Below, one piece after another: positions 43,441-54,710 of a stretch of 57,571 bases of DNA. The stretch is from Planctomycetota bacterium (GTDB taxonomy: Bacteria; Planctomycetota; Planctomycetia; Gemmatales; Gemmataceae). The translations under genes and the position numbers were made by a program. The stretch's first letter is position 1. Each line of letters starts with the position of its first letter. The DNA is taken from NCBI GenBank assembly GCA_016873095.1, contig VGYC01000021.1, positions 1 to 57,571 on the forward strand. Reading direction: 5' to 3'. The notes beneath the pieces are model-generated. The model saw only the letters and a program-made list of their open reading frames with translations, was not told the origin of the DNA and did no database searches.

Positions 43441-45888
43441 TCATGGCAGCTTGATCGACAGCAGCGATGGCTTAACCGGCAGTTTCGGCAATAACGGTTG
43501 TCGGCCGAGTCTCGCGAGTAGCACCTCGAGCGCGCGACGCTTGACGAGTTGCGACACCCAGCCTGGCCGTTCCAGCAGCCGACGCACATCGCTCAGTAAC
43601 CGGTTGACATGGACCGGCTTGCCCTGCCGCAAATCGGCCAGCGCTTGCCATAGTAACCGGAAGACCGCGTCCGGCATCGGCAACTGTGGCCCCCGCCGCT
43701 GCGGTGGCCGTTGCGTCGGTAGCGCCCAGAAATCCTGATAGACGGCGGGGTACTTCGCGGATGGTTTCTGTGGCAGCGGCCATGGATTTCCGTGCAGCCA
43801 GCTGAACGACATCTGGAACTTCCAGTTCGAACCCTGCGCGATTGTTCCGTTCACAATCTGCAGCGTTGGCGGCCAACTGCTTGCCTGCGGACTGTAGGTC
43901 ACGGCGCTGGCAAAGGCCGAACTGGAATCGAACGTGACTGTGAAGGCTGCCGGCGTCAGATTGCCTGGATTCATGGAGGTGACCGTCACCGAATCGCCGC
44001 TGCCAAGCAGCACGCTGGGACTGGGCATCCAGGTGACGCTGCCCTTGCCGGGCGTGACGGCGCCATTCGAATAGCTGGCGCTGCCCCAGAACCAGGGGAC
44101 ATTGACGACGGGGCCGCTGCTCACCTGATAGGAAAACGCGGCGGACCTGGCATTCTGGCCCTGGTTGGCTTCCGTGTAGCCATTGGGCGCGTTCTCCGCC
44201 ACCAGGCTGACGACCACGAACGCCTCGGTCAGCGGATGAGCAATGCCCGCCGGATCGGTGAAGAACTTGGGCAGTGCCGTCCAGCCGTAGATGCCGTAGT
44301 GGTTTTCGGAGAAGCCTGGGTTATTGGCGTTACCGGCAGCGTTGCTTTCCTTGGCGGGCTCGTCGTAGGCCGCGAAGTACATGATCGGCGCATTGCCGAT
44401 CTGGAAGCCAGCCGCCTGCACGGCATTGAAGTAGTTCTGGGCATCGGTATGTGTGCCGGTCACCTGCTTGCCCGTGCCGGCGGCCTGTGTATAGTTCTGC
44501 GCCGAGGCCCAGCCGGTCTCGGCAATCAGCTGGTTGGTCGTGCCGAGACCTGGTCCGCTGGCATTCCAGATCCAGTTTACGCGATCCTGCATCCACTGCA
44601 GCGACCACATCAGGTTCGTCTCCGTGACGGCTTGTTGAACCGTGAAGTTGGGACTGCCCGGAGGCGCTCCGGTTGTCCAGCCCACGGTCCGGTCATGATA
44701 GTTCGCATTCGCCGGATAGGCGTTGGCGATCACGTCCGCGCCGTTCGTGTATGGATACGTGCCGTTGCCGTTCGGCCCTCCCGTGACATCAAAATAGATG
44801 TTGGCCCACTGGAAAGGGTAAACATCGTAGGCGATCGGCGCGTTTGGATCTGTCTGGATGGTCTGCATCAGCGCCGCCAGCACGGCATGGTTCGCCGTCG
44901 AGACGTCAACCACCTGCCCGGCGACGAGGGCCGTTGTCACGGTCGGCAGCGTCTGTCCGGCCAGCTCTTTCTTGAGCAAGGCACGCGTGGCGTTGATGCC
45001 CCACTGCAGCAGCGGCGCCGAGCAATTGCCCGGCGTGAGCGGACTGTTGTTCCCCTGCGGCTGCACCAGATTCTCATGAGCGAAGAACACCAGCGGCACG
45101 ACCTGGCTGAACGTCTCCGCCCCGACAATGTTGATGATGTAGTGCAGTTGCTGCAGGCCGCCTTCCGGACCGGAATTGGACGTGCTGGCCCCCGAGCCGG
45201 CGACAACCTGATTCTCGTAGAGGTTCTGGATGCCTTGCTTCGCGCTGTTGCCGCTCGGATCGGGAATGTACGTCGCGGTCGACAGGTCCGGCACCGCGAC
45301 TTCGAGTTCGACATAAAACGGACTGCCGCTCGTCTTGGAAAGCTGCTGTGCCGCCAGGATTGTGGCAATCACGATCTGCGGCGGATCGCCGTACAGCCTG
45401 ACCCCCTGAAAGCCGGCCGCCTGCAGCTGCGCCAGGTCGTTCTGGATCAGGACCTGCGGATTCCCCTGGATGTAATTGACGAACACGCCATAGTCCGAGT
45501 TGGCGCTGAGCCACGGCGAGTCCGTGGCCAGGTTATTCTGAAAAGTCGTGTCATCCAGTGTGCTGCCGTCGGCAAACACCAGCTGCCCCGTGGCGTTGAA
45601 ATCGACGTAATGGCTTGGAGCGTAATTGACGACCTTGATGCCTTGCCAGGTCGTGCCCGACGTGTAAGCGACATTGGTAGCGAAACTCGGGGCCTTGGCC
45701 CCCCAGCCCATGTACTGCGCCACCGAGTACGCCACCGGTACAATCCGGTCTTCGAGGGGTTCGAGGATCGGCACGAACCTGCGTGCGTTTGGCTGCGCGG
45801 CACGATTCGCGCCAGACAACCGGAGCACGCCTTGTACGCAATGGACCGCGGAATCCCGATACGGGATGAGGCAGGGACGGAGGCGCAT
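43441..45888 (-). CDS. secreted GH17-like protein with LEPLEDR motif
   Basis: An 815-residue protein. The planctomycete export-associated motif LEPLEDR lies at residues 42-48. The middle resembles glycoside hydrolase family 17 (beta-1,3-glucanase) barrels: GFQGVRLYGDPP, then VFFAHENL with Glu272 where GH17 has its acid/base Glu, then LIAETGWAS with Glu457 as the likely nucleophile, and FAAYDEPAKESN with SENHYGIYGW. The usual VGNE reads AHEN, a deviation. The last ~200 residues are beta-rich, and the C-terminus is Arg/Leu-rich. The ATG at 45888 has GGGAG. GH17 membership is inferred from motifs. Confidence 0.68.
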   Translation of the reverse strand: MRLRPCLIPYRDSAVHCVQGVLRLSGANRAAQPNARRFVPILEPLEDRIVPVAYSVAQYMGWGAKAPSFATNVAYTSGTTWQGIKVVNYAPSHYVDFNATGQLVFADGSTLDDTTFQNNLATDSPWLSANSDYGVFVNYIQGNPQVLIQNDLAQLQAAGFQGVRLYGDPPQIVIATILAAQQLSKTSGSPFYVELEVAVPDLSTATYIPDPSGNSAKQGIQNLYENQVVAGSGASTSNSGPEGGLQQLHYIINIVGAETFSQVVPLVFFAHENLVQPQGNNSPLTPGNCSAPLLQWGINATRALLKKELAGQTLPTVTTALVAGQVVDVSTANHAVLAALMQTIQTDPNAPIAYDVYPFQWANIYFDVTGGPNGNGTYPYTNGADVIANAYPANANYHDRTVGWTTGAPPGSPNFTVQQAVTETNLMWSLQWMQDRVNWIWNASGPGLGTTNQLIAETGWASAQNYTQAAGTGKQVTGTHTDAQNYFNAVQAAGFQIGNAPIMYFAAYDEPAKESNAAGNANNPGFSENHYGIYGWTALPKFFTDPAGIAHPLTEAFVVVSLVAENAPNGYTEANQGQNARSAAFSYQVSSGPVVNVPWFWGSASYSNGAVTPGKGSVTWMPSPSVLLGSGDSVTVTSMNPGNLTPAAFTVTFDSSSAFASAVTYSPQASSWPPTLQIVNGTIAQGSNWKFQMSFSWLHGNPWPLPQKPSAKYPAVYQDFWALPTQRPPQRRGPQLPMPDAVFRLLWQALADLRQGKPVHVNRLLSDVRRLLERPGWVSQLVKRRALEVLLARLGRQPLLPKLPVKPSLLSIKLP

Positions 45889-45996
45889 GGAGCTCCCGTT
45901 GAATGACAGCCGTATGACACTCAAATGTAACCCAAGATTCGCAGCTGTCAAATGGCGACCTGCGACAGCAAGCGTCCAGTCCTGACGGCCCAGCGC

Positions 45997-46023
45997 AAAA
46001 AAAGGCGCGCTCGGCAGCCCGCC
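45997..46023 (-). terminator. rho-independent terminator of clpC
   Basis: Read on the minus strand, GGCGGGCT (46023-46016), loop GCCG and AGCGCGCC (46011-46004) form an 8-bp stem with one mismatch, followed by seven T (46003-45997). It lies 31 bases after the clpC stop. Confidence 0.88.
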
Positions 46024-46054
46024 TTCTGTTTCAGGATGATTGAGTCCTGGCGCT

Positions 46055-48583
<2,529 letters not shown>

Positions 48584-48909
48584 CGGAGCAGTTTCTCCCC
48601 AATAGTTGAATGCCGTGGTGACGTCGTTCCCGTTTTGTCGCTGAGTTCCCGGCTGTCCCGTTCCATCTGTCTCGAACTTGCCCCGCTCCGTGCTCGCATT
48701 GGGAAAGGCCGTCAAGCGGGAACCATTACGATCTTGAAGAGCGGCAAAGGGAGCCAGTCTGAGGGCATTGTATTGTCGATGTCCACACAAATCAAGGCAG
48801 GGGCGCGGCGGCTACCGGTCGGCGAAAATGGCCAAGCTGCGCAATCCAGGGGGCTGACAACTGAACAACGCCCGCGAAAGCCCGCGTACCGCACCGAGTT
48901 CCATTGCGT
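48584..48909. other. intergenic region with the long clpC leader
   Basis: 326 bases between clpC and the kinase gene. It contains the clpC promoter (48767-48795) and a leader of about 180 bases. A possible GGGGAGAAA ribosome site lies close to the clpC ATG. No CIRCE-like inverted repeat was recognised, so heat-shock control by HrcA is not indicated. Confidence 0.5.
48767..48795 (-). promoter_or_regulatory. clpC promoter
   Basis: On the minus strand, -35 TTGATT (48795-48790), a 17-base spacer and -10 TACAAT (48772-48767) make a good housekeeping promoter. Confidence 0.65.
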
Positions 48910-50856
48910 TCACCTATCATTCGTTTCCTCCAGTGCCGCTAGCAAGCTCGCGACGTCGGCGAAACGGTCCGCCGGATTCTTGGCCAGGCAGCGAAGAATG
49001 ATCTCCTCCAGCCCGGGCGGCACCGCGGCACAGTGTTCGGACAGCGGCGCCGGCTCCTCATAGAGATGAGCGGCCAGCACCTGGACTGCGGACCGGGCCG
49101 CAAAGGGCGCCTGTCCCGCCAGCAGAAAGTAAGCCAGGGCGCCCACGCTGTAAATATCACTTCGCGCGTCCAGGTGCCGCTTGCCCGACGCCTGCTCAGG
49201 AGACATGAACGCGGGAGTGCCGGCGATGTCGCCGTCTAGCGTCAGACGCGTTTCATCTTGCCTGGGCTCAAGATGGCGCACCAGGCCGAAATCCAGGAGC
49301 TTGGCGACGCCATTGTCACCAACAATGATGTTGCTCGGCTTGATGTCGCGGTGGATGAGACCCACGCCGTGCGCCTCGCGCAACGCCGCACACACCTGTC
49401 GCAGCAACGGCAGCGCTCGGGCCGGTGAAAGGGGTCCATCCTGCTTGACCAGTTCCTCGAGGTTTCGCCCGGGGAGATACTCCATGGCGTAATAGAAGGT
49501 GCCGTCGGCGGCGTGGCCGTAGTCGAACACCTGCACCACGTTGGGGTGAGACAAAGCGGCGGTCGCGCGCACCTCGCGTTCGAATCGCCGCAGCTCCCGC
49601 GGTTCGCCGGCCTTGTCGGGCCGGATGAGTTTCAGGGCGCAGGCGCGGCCGAGGCGCACATGCTCGGCCAGATACACCTCCCCCATGCCGCCGGCGCCCA
49701 ATCGCTTTTTCACTTGATACTGCCCGAGCTGTCGCGTCTCGAACGCTTGCTGACGCAGCACGTTGATCTTGTGCGAGCCGTAAATCGCGATCGCGGCGGC
49801 GAAGCCCATCAACCAGGTCATCTGAAACAGGAAGGCAAGCCGCTGATTCACTTCCAGCATGCCATCCAGGGATGCCATGACAGCGCTCACGGCCAGAGGC
49901 GCGGCGGCCATCGTTCCGACCAGTGCCGCACAGCGCCGCCATGTGTTGGGCACAAACACGCCATACATGATCAACAGCGCGAACCAAGGCCCGCTGATGT
50001 GGTCGGCAAGGACGCTCATCCCCTCCGCTCCGAGAACCGCGTAACGCCCCAGCAACCCCCGTGAGAAGACGTCGAAAATAAACCAGCCGAAGCAGGCGGT
50101 CACGATGCCGAATCCGGTGAGCTCCAGGCGGCGGAGCCGGCGCAGCGACAGGTCGTGGCCGCGCCAGAGGATGATGACGTGGGACGTCAAGCCCAGCACC
50201 ATCGCGATTTCGACCCAGGCGAAATAAAGGCCGGAGTCCGGCGCGATCAGCTTGCCGCCGAGCAGCGTGACGTGGCCCGCGATGCAGATGAGGTAGATCA
50301 CCATCAGCCGCGCACGCAGCAAGGTCCTGATTTCGCAATCGAGCTGCAGTGGTCCGGCAGACCGGGCCAGCGCCAGCTGGACGGGCGGCTGCGCGGATCG
50401 CCGCGGGTTCGGCGACGTCGTCGGCTTGCTGAGATCCGGCGGCACGGTGGTCGTCGGCGTTGCCTGCAGCGCCCGATACAGTTCGACTTGAACCTGCAGC
50501 ATGGCCGCGCACTCTGGAAAGCGTCGCGCGTATTCCTCGACGTCCACGCGCTCACCGCATTCCTCGCGCAGCAAGAACTCCCCGTAGACGAGGTCGGTAA
50601 GATGCTCCGGATCGCGGTGCAGGTCGGGATGCCGTTCCAGGTACTCTTCGACGGGGATTCGCTCGCCGGACTGCCAGCGCAGCAGTTGATCGACCGTGAG
50701 CAGGGCCACGACCTGTTCTGCCGGCAAGGGGCTGTGTCGCTCCAGGAAGGCATCCACGCTGGGGCGCTGGCCTCGCAACCAGAGCTGCCGCAGCTCGGTC
50801 ACCAGCTCCATGCCCTCTGTTTCCGTCCAGCGCGATAGCACGGTGGCGTCATGCAT
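48910..50856 (-). CDS. polytopic Hanks-type Ser/Thr protein kinase
   Basis: A 648-residue kinase. The N-terminal ~170 residues are a soluble region common in planctomycete kinases (LWLRGQRPSVDAFLERH). About six membrane helices follow at roughly residues 175-370. The C-terminal kinase domain (380-645) has the Gly loop LGAGGMGEVYLAE, catalytic HRDIKPSN (502-509), DFG (522-524) and the activation segment GTPAFMSPEQ. Usual PASTA-type kinases have the catalytic domain first, then one helix; here the order is reversed with many helices. The start overlaps the preceding sigma factor by eight bases, showing coupling to it. Confidence 0.93.
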   Translation of the reverse strand: MHDATVLSRWTETEGMELVTELRQLWLRGQRPSVDAFLERHSPLPAEQVVALLTVDQLLRWQSGERIPVEEYLERHPDLHRDPEHLTDLVYGEFLLREECGERVDVEEYARRFPECAAMLQVQVELYRALQATPTTTVPPDLSKPTTSPNPRRSAQPPVQLALARSAGPLQLDCEIRTLLRARLMVIYLICIAGHVTLLGGKLIAPDSGLYFAWVEIAMVLGLTSHVIILWRGHDLSLRRLRRLELTGFGIVTACFGWFIFDVFSRGLLGRYAVLGAEGMSVLADHISGPWFALLIMYGVFVPNTWRRCAALVGTMAAAPLAVSAVMASLDGMLEVNQRLAFLFQMTWLMGFAAAIAIYGSHKINVLRQQAFETRQLGQYQVKKRLGAGGMGEVYLAEHVRLGRACALKLIRPDKAGEPRELRRFEREVRATAALSHPNVVQVFDYGHAADGTFYYAMEYLPGRNLEELVKQDGPLSPARALPLLRQVCAALREAHGVGLIHRDIKPSNIIVGDNGVAKLLDFGLVRHLEPRQDETRLTLDGDIAGTPAFMSPEQASGKRHLDARSDIYSVGALAYFLLAGQAPFAARSAVQVLAAHLYEEPAPLSEHCAAVPPGLEEIILRCLAKNPADRFADVASLLAALEETNDR

Positions 50857-51436
50857 GGGATTTCTCCAGTCCCAGACCCTGTGCGGCCCGTTCCATGGCG
50901 CGCGTTAGCTGGACGCGCCGGGCCTGCGCGGCCCCGCCGAGCCGGCTGGCGATCGCTTGCCAGTCCAGGCCCAGGGCACGCAGCGCGGCCAGTTGCTTCT
51001 CCTCGCTGCTCAGCCGTTGCTGGAAGCGTTCCAGAATCTCCCGGCCGGCGATCTTCTGACTGGGGCTCGACTGACTCGCAGCGACTTCGTTGAGCCGCGC
51101 CGCCGAGGCCAGGCGCCGATGGTCGCGCCGTTGCGAGCATTGTCGTCGCCCCTTCGAGATCAGTTGATTGCGCGTCATCGTCACCAGCAGCCTGATCAGC
51201 TGCTCCGGCCGTTGCAGATCGTACTGACCGGCCGACGCACGCTGGAAGAAGCTGGCCAGCACCGACTGGCACACATCCATGGAGTCGAACAGCCGGGATA
51301 AACCCTGCCGGCGCAGCTTCAGCCGCACCATTCGACGAATGAGCGGCTCGTAATGCTGGACCAGAGCGGCCGCCGCCTGCTCATCGCCGGCACGAATCCT
51401 GCTGATGAACGTCGCAAATCTACTCGCATCCATCAT
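50849..51436 (-). CDS. ECF-family RNA polymerase sigma factor
   Basis: A 195-residue ECF sigma factor of the planctomycete type. Region 2 includes LVQHYEPLIRRMVRLKLRRQ and LFDSMDVCQSVLASFFQRAS; region 4 runs from FQQRLSSEEKQLAALRALGL to the helix-turn-helix DWQAIASRLGG. It begins at paired ATGs (51436/51433) with GGAG upstream and overlaps the kinase gene by eight bases. In planctomycetes such sigma factors are often controlled by linked Ser/Thr kinases, so phosphorylation by the downstream product is a reasonable inference. Confidence 0.9.
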   Translation of the reverse strand: MMDASRFATFISRIRAGDEQAAAALVQHYEPLIRRMVRLKLRRQGLSRLFDSMDVCQSVLASFFQRASAGQYDLQRPEQLIRLLVTMTRNQLISKGRRQCSQRRDHRRLASAARLNEVAASQSSPSQKIAGREILERFQQRLSSEEKQLAALRALGLDWQAIASRLGGAAQARRVQLTRAMERAAQGLGLEKSHA

Positions 51437-51715
51437 GTGTGTGTCTCCATGTTCCCACCTAACCTCACTGACTTAAGGATGCACCTGTGATGCCACGGAG
51501 CGCCATCACGTCGCGAACGATCTGAATGTCGTGACGGCGGCGGGACTTGCGGCGACCATGTCGCGTCGTGAAGCCTCGACGTCCTCTCGCCTTCTGTCAT
51601 CATTTCGAGCTTCTTGTCGTCAGAGCGATTGCGCAGCCAGCGACCTGAAAGGGGCGCGGTGCAAGGAAATCGTCATGCGGTAGCGTCAGATGAGTGGTCT
51701 GTCGGACATTCCTGG
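51437..51715. other. intergenic region upstream of the sigma/kinase pair
   Basis: 279 bases with short repeated CGTCGCG / GTCGTGA words but no confident promoter, gene or terminator. Confidence 0.35.
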
Positions 51716-53317
51716 CTAGCGCGAGAGCAGGCGTTGAGCTTGCAAGTGGGCCTCGCGTAGCTGGGCATCATCGGCCACCATTCCCGGGAGCATTGCCAGG
51801 CGGTCGATGAGGATGTGGGGGAGGACGCCGTTGCCGGAGTAGGGCTGCCCGCTGGGGGAGAAGAAGCGAGCCACCGTCACGCGGATGCCGCCGGTGGGCA
51901 GACCGCCGGGCGTGTTGGGCAGCTTGAGGATGGACTGCGTGCAGCCCTTGCCGAATGTGGACTGGCCGACAATGCGAGCACGCTTGTTGTCCTTGAGTCC
52001 GCCGGCGAGCACCTCGGCGGCGCTGGCGGTGTCCCCATCCACAAGCACGACAAGCGGCAGCAGGCAGGCGTCCGGATTCTTGGACTCGTAGATGGTGTTC
52101 TGGCGGGCGTCGATGGTTTGCAGCGAGGCGATGACGCCGGCGGGGAGGAAGCGTCGGGCGGCGTCGATGGCCACATCGAAGATGCCGCCGCCGTTGCCGC
52201 GCAGGTCGAGTATCAGCGCCTTGGCGCCGGCCTTGGTCAACGTCAACAGGGCGTCATCGAGTTCTTGCAAGGTCGCTTCGTGGAAGCAGGTGATCTGCAG
52301 GTAGCCGACCGTGCCGACCTGATAGCGGACGCTGCGTGTGAAGATGGCCCGGCGGCGAAGCGTGACCGTGCGCATGCCCATGACGGACGATTGCACGACG
52401 ATCTCGACGGCCGAGCCGGCGGGGCCCTCGAGCATCTCCTGCGCGACCTCGGCCGGTAGCTGCGCTGCCGGCTTCTTGTCGATGCTCACCACGCTGTCGC
52501 CCGGCAGCAACGGCGGCATGAGTTCGGCGGCCGCGCTGCCGCTTATGACCTCGCCGATGACCAGCTGATCGTCGTGCAGCATCAATGTCAGTCCCACGCC
52601 GACCGTCTCGCCTTTGAGCGCGCTGCAAAGCTCACGAAACTGCGTCGGTGTCAGATAGACGGTGTGCTCGTCGAGGGCGTGACAGGCGCCACAGGCCAGT
52701 TCCAGGATCACCGTGGTCGCATTGAGGCCGAGGATGGTGTGGGCCGCGAGGGCCACCTCGCGGACCTGCCGTTGCGCCTCGCGCGCCGAACCGATCGGCA
52801 TGGCGTTCCAGGTCTTGGCCAGCAGTTCCTGAAACGACTGAATTTCCAGCGGCTTGGCCGCGGATAGATGCGCTTGCAGGAACGCGGGATCCCCGAGCGC
52901 CCAGCGCAGCTCTTCCAGCCCCTTGCGGAACAGGCTACGCGCCGAGACTCTCTTCTTGTCGAGCGACTCGTGCAGCAATGTCTGCTGGATGAGGTTATAG
53001 AGCCGCATCGCCTGGCCATATTCCAGGCCGAGCACTTCCTTGCGGAAGGATGGATCGCGATGGCGATAGTTCTGCCACGATCGGCGCAAGCTGTGATGGT
53101 AGCGGCGGCGGATGTCGGGCAGGTTGCGATCGGACCTGAGAATCGCCTCGTAGATCTCGCACGCCTTGTCCCAGTCCGCCTGCCGCTCGAAATACTCCGC
53201 CCGCTCCCGCAGTTCCTTCAGCCTGTTCCGCAGCGGCGACGCCGACGCCGCATGCACGGCGACCAGACCGGCGCCGCCAATGAGCAGGCCCAAGCACACA
53301 AGTCGCAGGCGTGACAA
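51716..53317 (-). CDS. S41-family C-terminal processing protease
   Basis: A 533-residue exported protease. A signal peptide (residues 1-26) and a helical region precede a PDZ domain (VGVGLTLMLHDDQLVIGEVI onward). The S41 catalytic domain holds Ser432 in DTASAAE and Lys457 in TFGKG, the Ser-Lys dyad of CtpA/Tsp proteases. Translation starts at TTG 53317, supported by GGGAGGT six bases upstream and by the signal peptide beginning there. It has its own promoter, back to back with proB. Substrates are probably envelope proteins. Confidence 0.9.
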   Translation of the reverse strand: MSRLRLVCLGLLIGGAGLVAVHAASASPLRNRLKELRERAEYFERQADWDKACEIYEAILRSDRNLPDIRRRYHHSLRRSWQNYRHRDPSFRKEVLGLEYGQAMRLYNLIQQTLLHESLDKKRVSARSLFRKGLEELRWALGDPAFLQAHLSAAKPLEIQSFQELLAKTWNAMPIGSAREAQRQVREVALAAHTILGLNATTVILELACGACHALDEHTVYLTPTQFRELCSALKGETVGVGLTLMLHDDQLVIGEVISGSAAAELMPPLLPGDSVVSIDKKPAAQLPAEVAQEMLEGPAGSAVEIVVQSSVMGMRTVTLRRRAIFTRSVRYQVGTVGYLQITCFHEATLQELDDALLTLTKAGAKALILDLRGNGGGIFDVAIDAARRFLPAGVIASLQTIDARQNTIYESKNPDACLLPLVVLVDGDTASAAEVLAGGLKDNKRARIVGQSTFGKGCTQSILKLPNTPGGLPTGGIRVTVARFFSPSGQPYSGNGVLPHILIDRLAMLPGMVADDAQLREAHLQAQRLLSR

Positions 53318-53393
53318 GGACGACCTCCCGTGAGGCAGGAAGCTCTCAGCTAGCCAGCGGAGCTATCCCGGCAATGCCGGAATACGCTTCCTC

Positions 53394-53423
53394 AGTATAA
53401 ACAACCCCTCTTTCCCCGTCAAA
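53394..53423 (-). promoter_or_regulatory. S41 protease promoter
   Basis: On the minus strand, -35 TTGACG (53423-53418), an 18-base spacer and -10 TATACT (53399-53394). The leader to the TTG start is about 70 bases. It lies only nine bases from the -35 of the opposing proB promoter. Confidence 0.6.
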
Positions 53424-53431
53424 CAGACGTT

Positions 53432-53458
53432 TTACCACGTTACAAAGTTTTTATAATT
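53432..53458 (+). promoter_or_regulatory. proB promoter
   Basis: A perfect -10 TATAAT (53453-53458) with TTTACC (53432-53437) at 15 bases, or TTTTAC at 16. The start site would fall at about 53465, which excludes the ATG at 53462 and supports the start at 53531. Confidence 0.5.
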
Positions 53459-53530
53459 GACATGGATTGTCTTCCCGTGCCGTCCGGGCAGGCATGGAAG
53501 CCGGACTTCTTCCTTCGCCGCTTGATCCTG

Positions 53531-54667
53531 ATGCTTGACCCCGTTCGTCAAGAAGTGATCGCAATGGCCCACACCGTCGTGGTGAAGGTGGGGACCAACG
53601 TGCTGACGGCGGCCGACGGCACGCTCGACCCCGTAAGGCTGCAAGGGCTTTCCGATCAGGTGGCCCGGCTGATGCGTGCCGGACGCAAGGTCGTCCTGGT
53701 CAGTTCGGGCGCCATCGGCGCCGGCGTCGGCCGACTCGGCCTCAAGCGGCGTCCCATCGATCTGCGGCATCTGCAGGCGTGCGCCGCCGTCGGGCAGGGC
53801 TTCCTGATGCGTGCCTATCAGGAGTGCCTGGCGACCCATGGACTCAATGCCGCGCAGATCTTGCTGACGGCCGGCGACTTCGACAGCCGGGGCCGCTATC
53901 TCAACGCCCGCAACACCATCCACACGCTCTTCGAGTGGGGTGTGCTGCCGATCATCAACGAGAACGACACCATCAGCGTGGACGAGATCCGCTTCGGCGA
54001 CAACGACCATCTCGCCGCCATGGTGACCAACCTCCTGCAAGCGCCGCTGCTCATCCTGCTCACCGTCGTCGATGGCCTGTATGCCACCGACCCGACCACC
54101 GATCCGGCGGCCAGGAAGATCGACACCGTCGGCGCCATCGATGGCGACGTGATGTCGATGGCGGGCAGCAGCCAGAGCGCCCTGGGCACCGGCGGCATGC
54201 GCAGCAAACTCCGCGCGGCCCGGCTGGCGACGGCAGCCGGCGAATCGGTCATCATGGCCAACGGCGCCGTCCCAGGCATCCTCGACGTCCTCTTCGCCGC
54301 CGAACCGGTCGGCACGCTGTTCTTGCCGCACGGCACCACCGTGCCGGCCTGGAAGCGCTGGCTCGGCTACACCGCCCGCCCCAAGGGCAAGCTGCTCATG
54401 GACGCCGGCGCCCGCGCCGCCGTCCGGGACAAGGGCCGCAGCCTGTTGCCCATCGGCATCCTCCGCGTCCAGGGCGCTTTCCACAAGGGAGACGTGGTCG
54501 CCCTGTGCGACGCCGACGGCGTCGAGTTCGCCCGCGGCCTGTCCAACTACGCCGCCGAGGACGCCCAGAAAATCGCCGGCCTCCGCTCCGAGAAGATCGC
54601 CGAGGTCCTCGGCGCCCTGCCCTACGAGGAAGTCGTCCACCGCGACAACCTTGTCGTGATCTCATGA
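53531..54667 (+). CDS. proB: glutamate 5-kinase with PUA domain
   Basis: A 378-residue enzyme for the first step of proline synthesis (glutamate + ATP to glutamyl 5-phosphate). The amino-acid kinase domain shows VVVKVGTNVLT, VSSGAIGAGVGRLGL, PIINENDTISVDE and GTGGMRSKLRAARLA. From about residue 275 a PUA domain (GKLLMDAGARAAV, with KGDVVAL) completes the protein as in E. coli ProB. The ATG at 53531 gives a family-like N-terminus (LDPVRQEVIAMAHTVVVKVG); an ATG at 53564 is also possible. proA is not in the window. Confidence 0.95.
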   Translation: MLDPVRQEVIAMAHTVVVKVGTNVLTAADGTLDPVRLQGLSDQVARLMRAGRKVVLVSSGAIGAGVGRLGLKRRPIDLRHLQACAAVGQGFLMRAYQECLATHGLNAAQILLTAGDFDSRGRYLNARNTIHTLFEWGVLPIINENDTISVDEIRFGDNDHLAAMVTNLLQAPLLILLTVVDGLYATDPTTDPAARKIDTVGAIDGDVMSMAGSSQSALGTGGMRSKLRAARLATAAGESVIMANGAVPGILDVLFAAEPVGTLFLPHGTTVPAWKRWLGYTARPKGKLLMDAGARAAVRDKGRSLLPIGILRVQGAFHKGDVVALCDADGVEFARGLSNYAAEDAQKIAGLRSEKIAEVLGALPYEEVVHRDNLVVIS

Positions 54668-54700
54668 CCGGCACGCCCAGAAGATTCCAGGCGTGCCGGT
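54667..54700. terminator. hairpin between convergent proB and delta-60 genes
   Basis: A perfect 11-bp stem (ACCGGCACGCC, 54667-54677; GGCGTGCCGGT, 54690-54700) with a 12-base loop. It begins at the last base of the proB stop and ends 10 bases before the end of the opposing gene. It lacks a T run, so termination strength is uncertain. Confidence 0.6.
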
Positions 54701-54710
54701 TCCATGCGCG

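Noticed and set aside
43792-45906. A 704-codon plus-strand frame
   Set aside because: It is antisense to the GH17-like gene, has Arg/Gly/Val-rich composition and no recognisable domain.
48584-48766. A CIRCE/HrcA heat-shock element upstream of clpC
   Set aside because: No TTAGCACTC-type inverted repeat is present.
49560-49600. A TTCGAATC word resembling a tRNA T-loop
   Set aside because: It lies in frame inside the kinase gene, and no acceptor or anticodon stem surrounds it.
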